Source: an uncultured Bacilli bacterium (GTDB taxonomy: Bacteria > Bacillota_I > Bacilli_A > RF39 > UBA660). From it: a stretch of DNA of 14,832 nucleotides. Under the pieces are notes generated by a model. That model worked only from the letters and a program-made list of their open reading frames with translations. It searched no databases and was not told where the DNA came from. The stretch is taken from the NCBI GenBank assembly GCA_947625315.1, contig CANQOE010000014.1, forward strand, positions 1 to 14,832, written 5' to 3'. The stretch's first letter is position 1, and every line of letters starts with the position of its first letter. Shown piece by piece: positions 8,001 through 14,135 of the stretch. The translations under genes were made by a program, and so were the position numbers.

Positions 8001-8163
8001 TAAATGTTAAAATTAAAATAGAACGAATATCAACACCAGATTCGATTAATTTTAAAACACGAGTACTTAAAACGGCTGTTTTTCCTGAACCAGCACCAGC
8101 GGAAACGATTAAGTTACAACCATTTTTAGTTATAGCCTCCAATTGCTCAGGAGTCCATTTCAT
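5095..8163 (-). CDS. addA: AddA/RexA-type helicase-nuclease subunit
   Basis: This is an ATP-dependent UvrD-family helicase with a C-terminal RecB-type nuclease, the catalytic partner of AddB in resecting double-strand breaks for RecA. In 1022 residues all expected motifs are visible: Walker A SAGAGSGKT (21-29), TFTNEAAGEM (53-62), Walker B MIDEYQD (353-359), VGDIKQSIYRFR (379-390), NFRSR (418-422), NIHKSKGLEF (712-721) and YVALTRAKEQ (785-794). The PD-(D/E)XK nuclease has His907, Asp958 (QGVID), Asp971 and Lys973 (IDYK) and Gln985. The start at 8163 is preferred because GGAGGTG lies 6 bases upstream; the in-frame ATG at 8178 overlaps that site. The gene overlaps addB by 17 bases, indicating translational coupling. 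It is somewhat shorter than typical AddA (about 1200 residues). Confidence 0.95.
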   Translation of the reverse strand: MKWTPEQLEAITKNGCNLIVSAGAGSGKTAVLSTRVLKLIESGVDIRSILILTFTNEAAGEMKNRIRQKLKEANLKEALEYLDSAYITTFDAFALSIVRKYHYLLNISPNLKIVEKSLIDLQKIKVIDNLFTNLYENKDSKFLKMVQDFTLRSDNELKEAVFSMSSALDLRYDKTTYLQNYLDNYYTEEYYNQVYREYFNYLKDLCTTLESKLYEISNYVSSEVYTKLYESYSVVFSPRNLEDIAKINNRSKAKFYNVEEDGKHLIEEIKEIVKTLEEATIFNETELKEQYFMTKDYVSVLISIILKLDTEIKTYKDTHEVYEFNDISKMAIQIVKENPEVLKELQEQFTQIMIDEYQDTSDLQEEFIQLIANNNVYMVGDIKQSIYRFRNANPHIFREKYQKYAQENGGSKIDLVQNFRSREEVLANINQIFTKIMINDVGGINYQDNQAMVYGNLSYTNYGTTQDNHNIQIFTYEENPQYNNYEIEAFKIAQDIQEKIYNKYQVFDFKTNSLRDINYADFCIILDRSKDMASYKKIFEYLNIPLEVYQDSNLNTSNDLLIFKNILNLILKIKNQEYDNYTKYYFTSIERSYLGNLSDEEIFLTLENKTINTTSTYQHCLNLLDNLENKTIRMLIEEIIQEFNIYENILKVGDINNSFIRLSYILDLASSSEELGLTIPDFVHLLEEIIAENQDLRYREVKGVGSCVKLMNIHKSKGLEFPICYYAGLKARFNLADIKRQFLYSPKYGIITPFYHEGIGQTFMRTLLKKDYLKEEIAEKLRLFYVALTRAKEQIILVCPEFKGNYNLVNKDIIMHYRSFYDFLASIYADLKNYISYINVDNLDITSKYINLAPPKVTTSALTQDSINFHALNISFNLLKKEHASKTVKHLLTKEEQSLLNLGTSLHELLEYSDFQKPSSNKYVKKLQSTFDFSHATIYQELEFSYIEKSQEIQGVIDLMLEYPDNIKIIDYKLKNIEDKEYINQLNTYYNYIKTTTNKPIELYLYSLIDEKIREVEVLTNN

Positions 8164-10474
8164 TTGAGACACCTCCAATCATTACTTCATCATTTGGGGT
8201 TTTAAAGCAAATATCTTTAAATTGACAATATTGACACGAAACATTGGCATTTTTAATTATTTTGGGATTTATAGGATATTTAGCATTAATAATATTAGCA
8301 ATAGTTTCATCAATTATTTTAGCAACTTTTACTGTTATATCTTGCATTTGTTCAGCACTTAAAACACGGGGAGTTTTATATAATTCATGATTATTTTTAT
8401 ATTTTACCCCTTTTATATAACTTTTGGTATCATAGTCTTCATCCATAAGACTTAAAGCATAATCATTGTCAAGAAAATAACCATCAAGTTTTAGTTCACT
8501 TTCTTTTTGTTCTTCATAGCTTTTTTTAGGATCAACTTTAGGGATTTTAGGTAATACTTTTTGAACAAAGAAACCTCCAATAATGGCATCTTTAAAACGA
8601 GGATTATTTTTTAAAAGATAAAGATATATGGGAAGTTGTAAATTTAGGCCAACATCAATATTATCTAGAGTTACTAATGTATCATTAGTTTTATAATCTA
8701 CCACGACTAAATATTCTTGATTATCAATTGTAGTATATAAAACTTTGTCGATTAAACCTTTAAAAGTTACGGTGATATTAGCATATTCTTTAGGAACATA
8801 ACTAGCCATTTCGGTTAAAAAATTAGATAGTTTACTCTTTTGAGCTTGTTTTTTAATAATATTTAGAGAATTACTTAATTCTTTACTTAACATTTCTAAA
8901 TAAAAATATTCTTGTGCATTTAAATTAAATTCTTTTTCTTTTAAAAAAGTAATTATAGTACTTGGAATATCAATATCTTGAGTAAGAGCTAATTCTAAAA
9001 CATGGTGAACTATTTGCCCTAAAATTGTTTTAAAGCTTTCTTCAGATATATCTATAGATAATATTTTACTTAAGTAATATTTAAAAGCACATTCATTATA
9101 CATTTCTAAGTTGGTATAAGATAAAGTAAAGCCATCTTTTAATTTTTCTTGAATAAGTTTAGGATTAATACCTTTAAAAATATTATTATATTCTTTATAA
9201 GGAATATTTAAACTATTTTGAAAAAGAGCTAAATTAGGATTTTTTATATTAAATTTTAGAAAATCATCTAAAACGCGAGCATAGACTAAAGAGGAAGCTA
9301 ATTTAGAATAAGATTCATGTTCATCTATTTCAATTTTATTTACCGGTAAATTTAAATCGGCAATAAGAAAAGAAGGATAGAATATAGCTTTATTATCGTT
9401 TAATTTATAAGTAATAGTTAAATTAGGAGTAGTTAATAGAAAATCTTTTAAAATAGCTTTAGCATGGTTGTTTTTTAACATACTGGTATCTAAACCTAAC
9501 TGAGCTTTTAATTTATCACTTAAATATTCTTCATCTTTATATATTTTAGGATAACTATTAAGATTAAAACCTAATAGAAAAACATAATCTTTGGAACTAA
9601 AATTATCATTAAGGGAGCATATACTAACAGCTTCTTCATATAAATTTTCATAAATATAAGTTGTTTTTAAATCGTTAATTATAAATTTTAGCCGTGTATC
9701 AATAGAAGCAATATCACTTGATTTATTGATTATATTTAAAAGAGTAGTTAAATCATAGCCTTGTTCTTCTAAAAAGGCTAAATTAGTTTCTAAATCATAT
9801 TTAGAATAATTAGCTAAAAATTCTTGAGCTACCATAGTACTATAATAAGAAACTGTATTGGGCATATTAAGGGGAATAGCATATATTTCAAAATATTGTT
9901 TAATTAAGGAATAATAACTTTTATCTACGATTAATTTAATATGATTTAAATTAACTTTATTACTAATTAACTTAGATATTTGACGCATGATAAAATCTAC
10001 TTCATCATTTATAGTTTGAGCTTCATATATTGAAGGTTTAGTTTCCTTACTTGGTAGAGAGTAAAACTCTTTATTAGGAAAATTTTCTAATATTAATTCT
10101 TGTTCTTTAGTTAAATGATTAGCCCCGAAGATAACTACTTTTTTATCTTGAAGATAATTTTTAAAATCAGGATTAAATATCAGTAAGTTATTTTGGATTA
10201 ATTCGGCTTTTAAATTTAATAAAAATTGAATTTTAGAATCTTTGATATCTTTTAAAAAATAAAGATTTTCTAAATATATTTTAGCTATAGACATATTAAC
10301 AGAATAATTATTTATTATATATTCAAGAGCTTGATTATCGTAAGTAAAATATAGAAGTTTCTTTAACTCATTAAAAGTATAAAACTTTAAATTATAAAGT
10401 TGGTGAGATTTACTTATTTCTTGAAGAATATATTTCTTATTAGCTTGATTAGTTATAATAATTGTTGGTTTCAT
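8147..10474 (-). CDS. addB: AddB/RexB-type nuclease subunit with iron-sulfur cysteines, compact form
   Basis: The second subunit of the AddAB (RexAB) complex. The C-terminal nuclease is intact: YNECAFKYYL (459-468), His490/His491 in VHHVLEL, Asp576 in FKGLIDKVLY, Asp593 and Lys595 in VVDYKTND, and Gln613. Cys462 together with C747-x2-C750-x5-C756 forms the four-cysteine 4Fe-4S pattern of AddB. A relic of the inactive helicase fold is visible at about 298-330 (VFLLGFNLNSYPK). No Walker A motif is seen at the N-terminus (TIIITNQANKKYILQEI), as in streptococcal RexB. At 775 residues it is far shorter than the usual 1100 or more. AAGGAAG lies 7 bases before the ATG. It ends in TGA and overlaps addA, which follows it, as in other addBA/rexBA operons. 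Confidence 0.9.
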   Translation of the reverse strand: MKPTIIITNQANKKYILQEISKSHQLYNLKFYTFNELKKLLYFTYDNQALEYIINNYSVNMSIAKIYLENLYFLKDIKDSKIQFLLNLKAELIQNNLLIFNPDFKNYLQDKKVVIFGANHLTKEQELILENFPNKEFYSLPSKETKPSIYEAQTINDEVDFIMRQISKLISNKVNLNHIKLIVDKSYYSLIKQYFEIYAIPLNMPNTVSYYSTMVAQEFLANYSKYDLETNLAFLEEQGYDLTTLLNIINKSSDIASIDTRLKFIINDLKTTYIYENLYEEAVSICSLNDNFSSKDYVFLLGFNLNSYPKIYKDEEYLSDKLKAQLGLDTSMLKNNHAKAILKDFLLTTPNLTITYKLNDNKAIFYPSFLIADLNLPVNKIEIDEHESYSKLASSLVYARVLDDFLKFNIKNPNLALFQNSLNIPYKEYNNIFKGINPKLIQEKLKDGFTLSYTNLEMYNECAFKYYLSKILSIDISEESFKTILGQIVHHVLELALTQDIDIPSTIITFLKEKEFNLNAQEYFYLEMLSKELSNSLNIIKKQAQKSKLSNFLTEMASYVPKEYANITVTFKGLIDKVLYTTIDNQEYLVVVDYKTNDTLVTLDNIDVGLNLQLPIYLYLLKNNPRFKDAIIGGFFVQKVLPKIPKVDPKKSYEEQKESELKLDGYFLDNDYALSLMDEDYDTKSYIKGVKYKNNHELYKTPRVLSAEQMQDITVKVAKIIDETIANIINAKYPINPKIIKNANVSCQYCQFKDICFKTPNDEVMIGGVSNEMDS

Positions 10475-10497
10475 ACTATTACTTCCTTATGCATACT

Positions 10498-10526
10498 ATT
10501 TTATCATATAAATAAAAGTTTTTTAA
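10498..10526 (-). promoter_or_regulatory. Promoter of addBA
   Basis: The minus strand has TGATAAAAT, with the -10 hexamer at 10498-10503 and the extended TG at 10505-10506. The hexamer 17 bases upstream (10521-10526) is a weak TTAAAA inside A/T tracts, so recognition would depend on the extended -10. The predicted start near 10491 leaves a leader of about 17 bases holding the ribosome binding site. It is divergent from the tRNA promoter. Confidence 0.5.
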
Positions 10527-10555
10527 TATTTTTTTAAAATTTTTGAATAAAATTC

Positions 10556-10584
10556 TTGACAATAAGCATATTATCTAATATAAT
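10556..10584 (+). promoter_or_regulatory. Consensus sigma-A promoter of the tRNA gene
   Basis: A perfect TTGACA at 10556-10561 and a perfect TATAAT at 10579-10584 are separated by exactly 17 bases. They lie 11 bases before the first base of the mature tRNA. It is the strongest promoter match in the window, as expected for a stable RNA. Confidence 0.9.
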
Positions 10585-10595
10585 TTAGTAGTAAT

Positions 10596-10671
10596 GCCCA
10601 ATTAGCTCAGTCGGTAGAGCGCACGGCTGTTAACCGTTAGGTCGTAGGTTCGAGTCCTACATTGGGCGCCA
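10596..10671 (+). tRNA. tRNA-Asn (anticodon GTT)
   Basis: The 76-base cloverleaf has a fully paired 7-base acceptor stem (GCCCAAT with ATTGGGC), a D stem GCTC/GAGC, and the anticodon GTT at 10629-10631 in the loop CTGTTAA. The T stem is GTAGG/CCTAC with the standard TTCGAGT loop, the discriminator base is G, and the 3' CCA is encoded (10669-10671). The outermost anticodon-stem pair is a C-T mismatch (10622 with 10638); the other four pairs are normal. It is a single-gene transcription unit with its own promoter and terminator. Confidence 0.97.
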
Positions 10672-10682
10672 TTAAGAAATTT

Positions 10683-10716
10683 AACAAATCTAGATATTTT
10701 CTAGGTTTGTTTTTTT
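10683..10716 (+). terminator. Rho-independent terminator of the tRNA-Asn gene
   Basis: A 12-pair stem (10683-10694 with 10700-10711, one T-G wobble) around the 5-base loop TATTT is followed by Ts through 10716. It lies 12 bases after the tRNA CCA end. Confidence 0.9.
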
Positions 10717-10739
10717 AACAAAAATTTTAAAAAAACATT

Positions 10740-10765
10740 AAAAAAGATAGCTATTTCTAGCTACC
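10740..10765 (-). terminator. Rho-independent terminator of the pilus operon
   Basis: On the minus strand GGTAGCTA (10765-10758) and TAGCTATC (10753-10746) form an 8-pair stem closed by a GAAA tetraloop and followed by six Ts. The stem contains the TAG stop of the last gene (10757-10759), so transcription ends immediately after translation. Confidence 0.85.
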
Positions 10766-11215
10766 TGCTTCAGTGTCGTCATCTATAACTGGTGGAGTAT
10801 TTACACAATTAGGTGTTCCATCGGTTCCATTAGTTCCATCCCAATATTGGCTATTTTCAGCACAAGTTACATGATTTCGACAATCTCCACTGTTAGGATG
10901 TACTACACATGTACGACATATTTTATATTCATTTTGGTATTCTGTTGTACTAAAAGTACCTACCAAACTGAAAATTAAACCAACTAGTGTAGGTAAGAAG
11001 AAAATAACAATACCAGCAATAGCTCTCATAACTAATGATTTAATTGATTTCTTAATCTCATCATCTTTACTTGCTACAACAGCTTTTCCTAAATCGATCA
11101 TACCAAATATGATAATAATAATCGGAATTGCTATTTTGAATACAAATAATACCCATCCAATAATTTGCCAAATAGGAGCTAATCCTGAGCAAATAGAAGG
11201 TGCCATTAATAACAT
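10757..11215 (-). CDS. Two-helix VirB2/TrbC-like (Mbov_0395-type) membrane protein, candidate pilin
   Basis: The 152-residue protein has two membrane helices (about 17-41 and 65-87) joined by a basic, conserved-looking loop: DLGKAVVASKDDEIKKSIKS, then LVMRAIAGIVIFFLP. This hairpin and loop resemble the small pilin-like proteins of conjugation systems (VirB2/TrbC, and the Mbov_0395 type in mycoplasma ICEs); I know this by pattern, not by search. The C-terminal region (about 95-152) is soluble, with five cysteines (100, 103, 112, 118, 137), a DGTNGTDGT repeat and an acidic end. An AGAGGAA precedes the ATG by 7 bases. It is the last gene of a Tad-like operon but has its own promoter and terminator, as expected for an abundant structural subunit. 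It lacks a typical Flp prepilin leader. A channel or scaffold subunit is the main alternative. Confidence 0.7.
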   Translation of the reverse strand: MLLMAPSICSGLAPIWQIIGWVLFVFKIAIPIIIIIFGMIDLGKAVVASKDDEIKKSIKSLVMRAIAGIVIFFLPTLVGLIFSLVGTFSTTEYQNEYKICRTCVVHPNSGDCRNHVTCAENSQYWDGTNGTDGTPNCVNTPPVIDDDTEAGS

Positions 11216-11248
11216 AAAACATTCCTCTCTTTCTTAATCTCTATATAT

Positions 11249-11277
11249 ATTTTATCTTAATTTCACTTTAAAGTCAA
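11249..11277 (-). promoter_or_regulatory. Internal promoter for the two-helix pilin-like gene
   Basis: The minus strand has TTGACT at 11272-11277, a 17-base spacer, and TAAAAT at 11249-11254. The predicted start near 11242 leaves about 27 leader bases with the ribosome binding site. There is no convincing terminator between the tadC-type gene and this promoter. The last gene can therefore be read both from the operon and from here. Confidence 0.7.
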
Positions 11278-11291
11278 GTTTTTCGGACTTT

Positions 11292-11311
11292 TTATGTCAA
11301 ATTATGTCAAT
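11292..11311. repeat. Tandem 10-base repeat upstream of the pilin-like gene promoter
   Basis: Two head-to-tail copies, TTATGTCAAA (11292-11301) and TTATGTCAAT (11302-11311), differ only in the last base. They fill the space between the tadC-type stop codon and the promoter at 11249-11277. A third GTCAA lies within the -35 region (11273-11277). A 10-base spacing puts both copies on the same DNA face, so an operator is possible. Confidence 0.5.
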
Positions 11312-11312
11312 T

Positions 11313-12101
11313 TTAGATATTCATGATAATTAATACAGATAAGACAATCAAAATCATTGTTCCAACACCGGTGGCAATTAACATTTGCATTGTTTTACTT
11401 TCCATTTTATCAAGACGATTTTTATATTTAGTTTCCCGAGCTTTTTGTTGTAAATTAGAAATAGTTTTAGAGAACGCTAGTAATTGTTCTTGTTTTCTTT
11501 CTTGACGACCTAAACTTAAACGATATAATAAACGCATCATACGCATTGAATCTCTTACGGGATAAGTTCGAGCAAAAGTCATATATGGTTCAATACTATT
11601 ATCTCCAGCATTAATTTGATTAATCAATTCATTTAATCCATCTTTAAATATGGCTGGTGCATCTTCCAAAGATTTACCAATAGCTACGGGTACCGTATAG
11701 TGTTGAATTAGTATTTCTAAGCCTTTCAAATAATAAGGAAGCATTGTATCTATTTCATTTAAATGACTTTTATAATATTTTTTTAAATTAAGATAACTTG
11801 ATTTAAAATAGAAAATACCTACAACAATAATAACTATAACATAGACATAAGTTAAATTTCTTAAAAATACTACAAAAGCTAAAAGCATTAAAGTTAAAGT
11901 ATTTTTAATTCTTTTATTAAATAAAATGTCAGCATTTACTTTATCACCATATTTAGCCCGAACATAAAAGTCATAGTCTTCTTCTTTTAACTTTCTTAAA
12001 TATATTTCGTTATCGGCGATTAATTTACTAACACTTATTTTACCTGTTTTAGTAAAAACATAGAATAAAATAATTGCAACAATGGCCATTTCTATTTGCA
12101 T
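11313..12101 (-). CDS. tadC: TadC-like type II/IV secretion platform protein
   Basis: The 262-residue membrane protein of the GspF/T2SSF fold is the second inner-membrane platform component of a Tad-type pilus, working with TadB and the TadA ATPase. Helices are visible at about 4-17, 66-80, 84-98 and 240-260. The cytoplasmic helical T2SSF domain lies between the third and fourth (about 116-230, with IDTMLPYYLKGLEILIQ and later LLYRLSLGRQERKQEQLLAF). It starts 2 bases after the stop of the tadB-type gene, so the two are probably translationally coupled; no strong ribosome binding site is seen, only a G-rich run. TadC rather than TadB is inferred from gene order. Confidence 0.8.
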   Translation of the reverse strand: MQIEMAIVAIILFYVFTKTGKISVSKLIADNEIYLRKLKEEDYDFYVRAKYGDKVNADILFNKRIKNTLTLMLLAFVVFLRNLTYVYVIVIIVVGIFYFKSSYLNLKKYYKSHLNEIDTMLPYYLKGLEILIQHYTVPVAIGKSLEDAPAIFKDGLNELINQINAGDNSIEPYMTFARTYPVRDSMRMMRLLYRLSLGRQERKQEQLLAFSKTISNLQQKARETKYKNRLDKMESKTMQMLIATGVGTMILIVLSVLIIMNI

Positions 12102-12103
12102 AA

Positions 12104-13000
12104 CTATTCTACCCCCACATTCTCATTATAATATTTTTCCCCAGTGAATAGGAAATAAGCATTTATTAATATTATCGCGTGCAATACGATATGAACATAC
12201 CATAAATCTAATAAAGCTAAATAATTATCATTTCCAAGTAAAATTTGCATAGCTAATACTAATAAAAATAAGGCTAACCCAAAGGTAATAAATTTGGTAT
12301 GGAATTGTTTACGATCCATTTGGTCCCGATATACACCTTCAACTAAAGCATCGATATCCATACTCATATTTTCTAAAGCTTCTCCAGAATCTTTAGCACC
12401 TTCTTTAGTAATTTGTAAAAATAATTGGTGCATATTTTTAACCATATAATAAGGGTATTTACTATTAAAAAATTCAATAGATTCATCAATTGTACCATTA
12501 GTATAAGACATATCAATCATCGTTTTAACATCGCTCAAAACTGGATCTTCAAGAATACCAGAATCGCGTACTCCTTCCAAAGATTTAACAAAGCTTTGAG
12601 TGGTGTTAAATTCCATAATAACATTGGTAGTATATACTTGAATTTGTTCAAAGATATATTCACTATAAATTCTTTTACTTCTTAAATAAGCTAAATACGG
12701 AATAAAAGATATAGCCGCGGCCGCATAAATTATAACCACAATAATATTATAGAAGTAAAGGTATGCTAAACCACCGGCAACACCACCAAATAATACAACT
12801 TGAACAGCATAATCTTTTATCGTATATTCTTGTTTTAATTCTTTAATTTTAGCACTAATAGTTTGAAAACTATATGGAGCATATTTTTGATATATACTAC
12901 CCATTTGTTGTTTTGAATAGTCATAAAAAGAATTACCGGATTTATTACTTCGATATATAATAATAAATATAGCAATTGCAAATATGATAACAAACTCCAT
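12104..13000 (-). CDS. tadB: TadB-like type II/IV secretion platform protein
   Basis: The 298-residue membrane protein has the TadB layout: an N-terminal helix (about 2-16), a pair of helices at about 64-82 and 85-105, and a cytoplasmic T2SSF helical domain (about 115-230). Two C-terminal helices follow at about 235-255 and 266-286. Segments such as QVYTTNVIMEFNTTQSFVKS followed by LEGV, and GEALENMSMDIDAL, fit the family. It should form the inner-membrane platform that converts ATPase motion into subunit extrusion. AAGGAGG sits directly after the tadA stop codon and 7 bases before this ATG. The gene is tightly packed between the ATPase and tadC genes. Confidence 0.82.
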   Translation of the reverse strand: MEFVIIFAIAIFIIIYRSNKSGNSFYDYSKQQMGSIYQKYAPYSFQTISAKIKELKQEYTIKDYAVQVVLFGGVAGGLAYLYFYNIIVVIIYAAAAISFIPYLAYLRSKRIYSEYIFEQIQVYTTNVIMEFNTTQSFVKSLEGVRDSGILEDPVLSDVKTMIDMSYTNGTIDESIEFFNSKYPYYMVKNMHQLFLQITKEGAKDSGEALENMSMDIDALVEGVYRDQMDRKQFHTKFITFGLALFLLVLAMQILLGNDNYLALLDLWYVHIVLHAIILINAYFLFTGEKYYNENVGVE

Positions 13001-13012
13001 TTTTAGTCCTCC

Positions 13013-14098
13013 TTATAAATTTTCTATTTCATTAGCTTTTTGATTTAAATTAAATAAATCTTCTTTTAAGATTACCCCTTGAATAGATAAATAACTTCTT
13101 AAATATTTCGTAGGATTATTTATTTTATAAGTACCATCTAAACTCTTTTGAAAAATAGTATTAACACATGGCTTGTTATTTTCATCAACATAAAATTCAC
13201 AAACTTCCATAATCTCTCTTTGAAATCTTCCTAATTTTTCACTCATATAACCTTTAACATAAATACCAATTTGAATATAACGGTGAATTGTCGATACAAA
13301 TTGTTCAACATCAATATTAGATTCAATTAAACTATACATACGCATAGGAATTAAAGATGCTTTATCTGAGTGAATTGTTGATATAATATGGTGGCCAGAA
13401 GATATAGAGTTACGAACGGCCATTACAGCTTCGGAACTACGAACTTCGGATAGTAAAATCCAAATAGGGTTTTGCCGCATACAAGTAACTAATATTTCAC
13501 TATACGAAGCTATATTATTAGTTTTCATCGCAATTATATCACGATGAGGGAAAATCCGGTCTAAGTGTAACTCTAAAGTATCTTCAATAGTTATAATTTT
13601 TTCATTTTCTTTAGTTGTACTAGCTAAATATTTAACTAGTTCGGTTTTACCGGAACCAGTTTCCCCACTGACAATGATATTGGCGTGTCCTTGAACACAC
13701 TCAAGAAGAAAATCCAAAATTTCTTGAGAAACATATTCTTCTTTAATTAATTTTTCTTTATTTAAACGTATCTTAGCTGGAGTTTTACGAATAACCAAGG
13801 CTACACCATTCGTCGCAATAGAATCGTGAATAAAGTTAAGACGTAATTCAGCACTTTCAGCATCTAAAAAAGGATGTGCCATATTGAATGTTTTTCCCAT
13901 AACATTGGAACATTGAAAGGCTAATTTTTCAATTAAAGCATTATTAATTTCCGGACGTTCTACTTGATAAACCCCTTTAGTAAGAGACTTTAGCCATATT
14001 TGGCCCCCATTACTATAAGATATATCGGTTATATCATCCACATCAAGAAATTCTTTTAATGGTCCAAAATCTATTTGGGAAAATATTGCATCATTCAT
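13013..14098 (-). CDS. tadA: TadA/CpaF-type secretion ATPase
   Basis: The 361-residue cytoplasmic hexameric ATPase powers pilus assembly. Visible motifs are Walker A GETGSGKT (145-152), the Asp box IITIEDTLELHLD (168-180), the Walker B region PIWILLSEVR (211-220) with Glu218, and the His box GHHIISTIHSDKA (235-247). The arginine-rich stretch ELRLNFIHD (84-92) matches the linker between N-terminal and catalytic domains. The family normally reads GEVRGxEA at Walker B; here both glycines are serine (SEVRSSEA). It is shorter than typical CpaF (about 450) because the far N-terminal domain is reduced. GGAGGTG precedes the ATG by 6 bases. The gene follows cpaB and precedes tadB and tadC, so a Tad system is more likely than conjugation VirB11 or competence ComGA. 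Confidence 0.92.
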   Translation of the reverse strand: MNDAIFSQIDFGPLKEFLDVDDITDISYSNGGQIWLKSLTKGVYQVERPEINNALIEKLAFQCSNVMGKTFNMAHPFLDAESAELRLNFIHDSIATNGVALVIRKTPAKIRLNKEKLIKEEYVSQEILDFLLECVQGHANIIVSGETGSGKTELVKYLASTTKENEKIITIEDTLELHLDRIFPHRDIIAMKTNNIASYSEILVTCMRQNPIWILLSEVRSSEAVMAVRNSISSGHHIISTIHSDKASLIPMRMYSLIESNIDVEQFVSTIHRYIQIGIYVKGYMSEKLGRFQREIMEVCEFYVDENNKPCVNTIFQKSLDGTYKINNPTKYLRSYLSIQGVILKEDLFNLNQKANEIENL

Positions 14099-14135
14099 AC
14101 AGGCACCTCCTTTTTATTTTAGATTATTCTTTTAT

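Noticed and set aside
8164..8178. Longer AddA start (MEVSQ...)
   Set aside because: That ATG overlaps the GGAGGTG that serves the next in-frame ATG at 8163, and AddA proteins normally begin just before the TPEQ motif.
11265..11298. Hairpin (AAAGTC/GACTTT) after the tadC-type gene as a terminator
   Set aside because: The stem is only 6 pairs with a 10-base loop, no T-tract follows on the minus strand, and it overlaps the -35 element of the internal promoter.
11323..11505. Plus-strand 60-codon ORF
   Set aside because: It lies antisense inside the tadC-type gene, has no ribosome binding site or promoter, and its composition mirrors the helical coding strand; it is a shadow.
12425..12685. Plus-strand 86-codon ORF
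   Set aside because: It is antisense within the tadB-type gene with no ribosome binding site or recognisable motif; the opposite strand clearly encodes the T2SSF protein.
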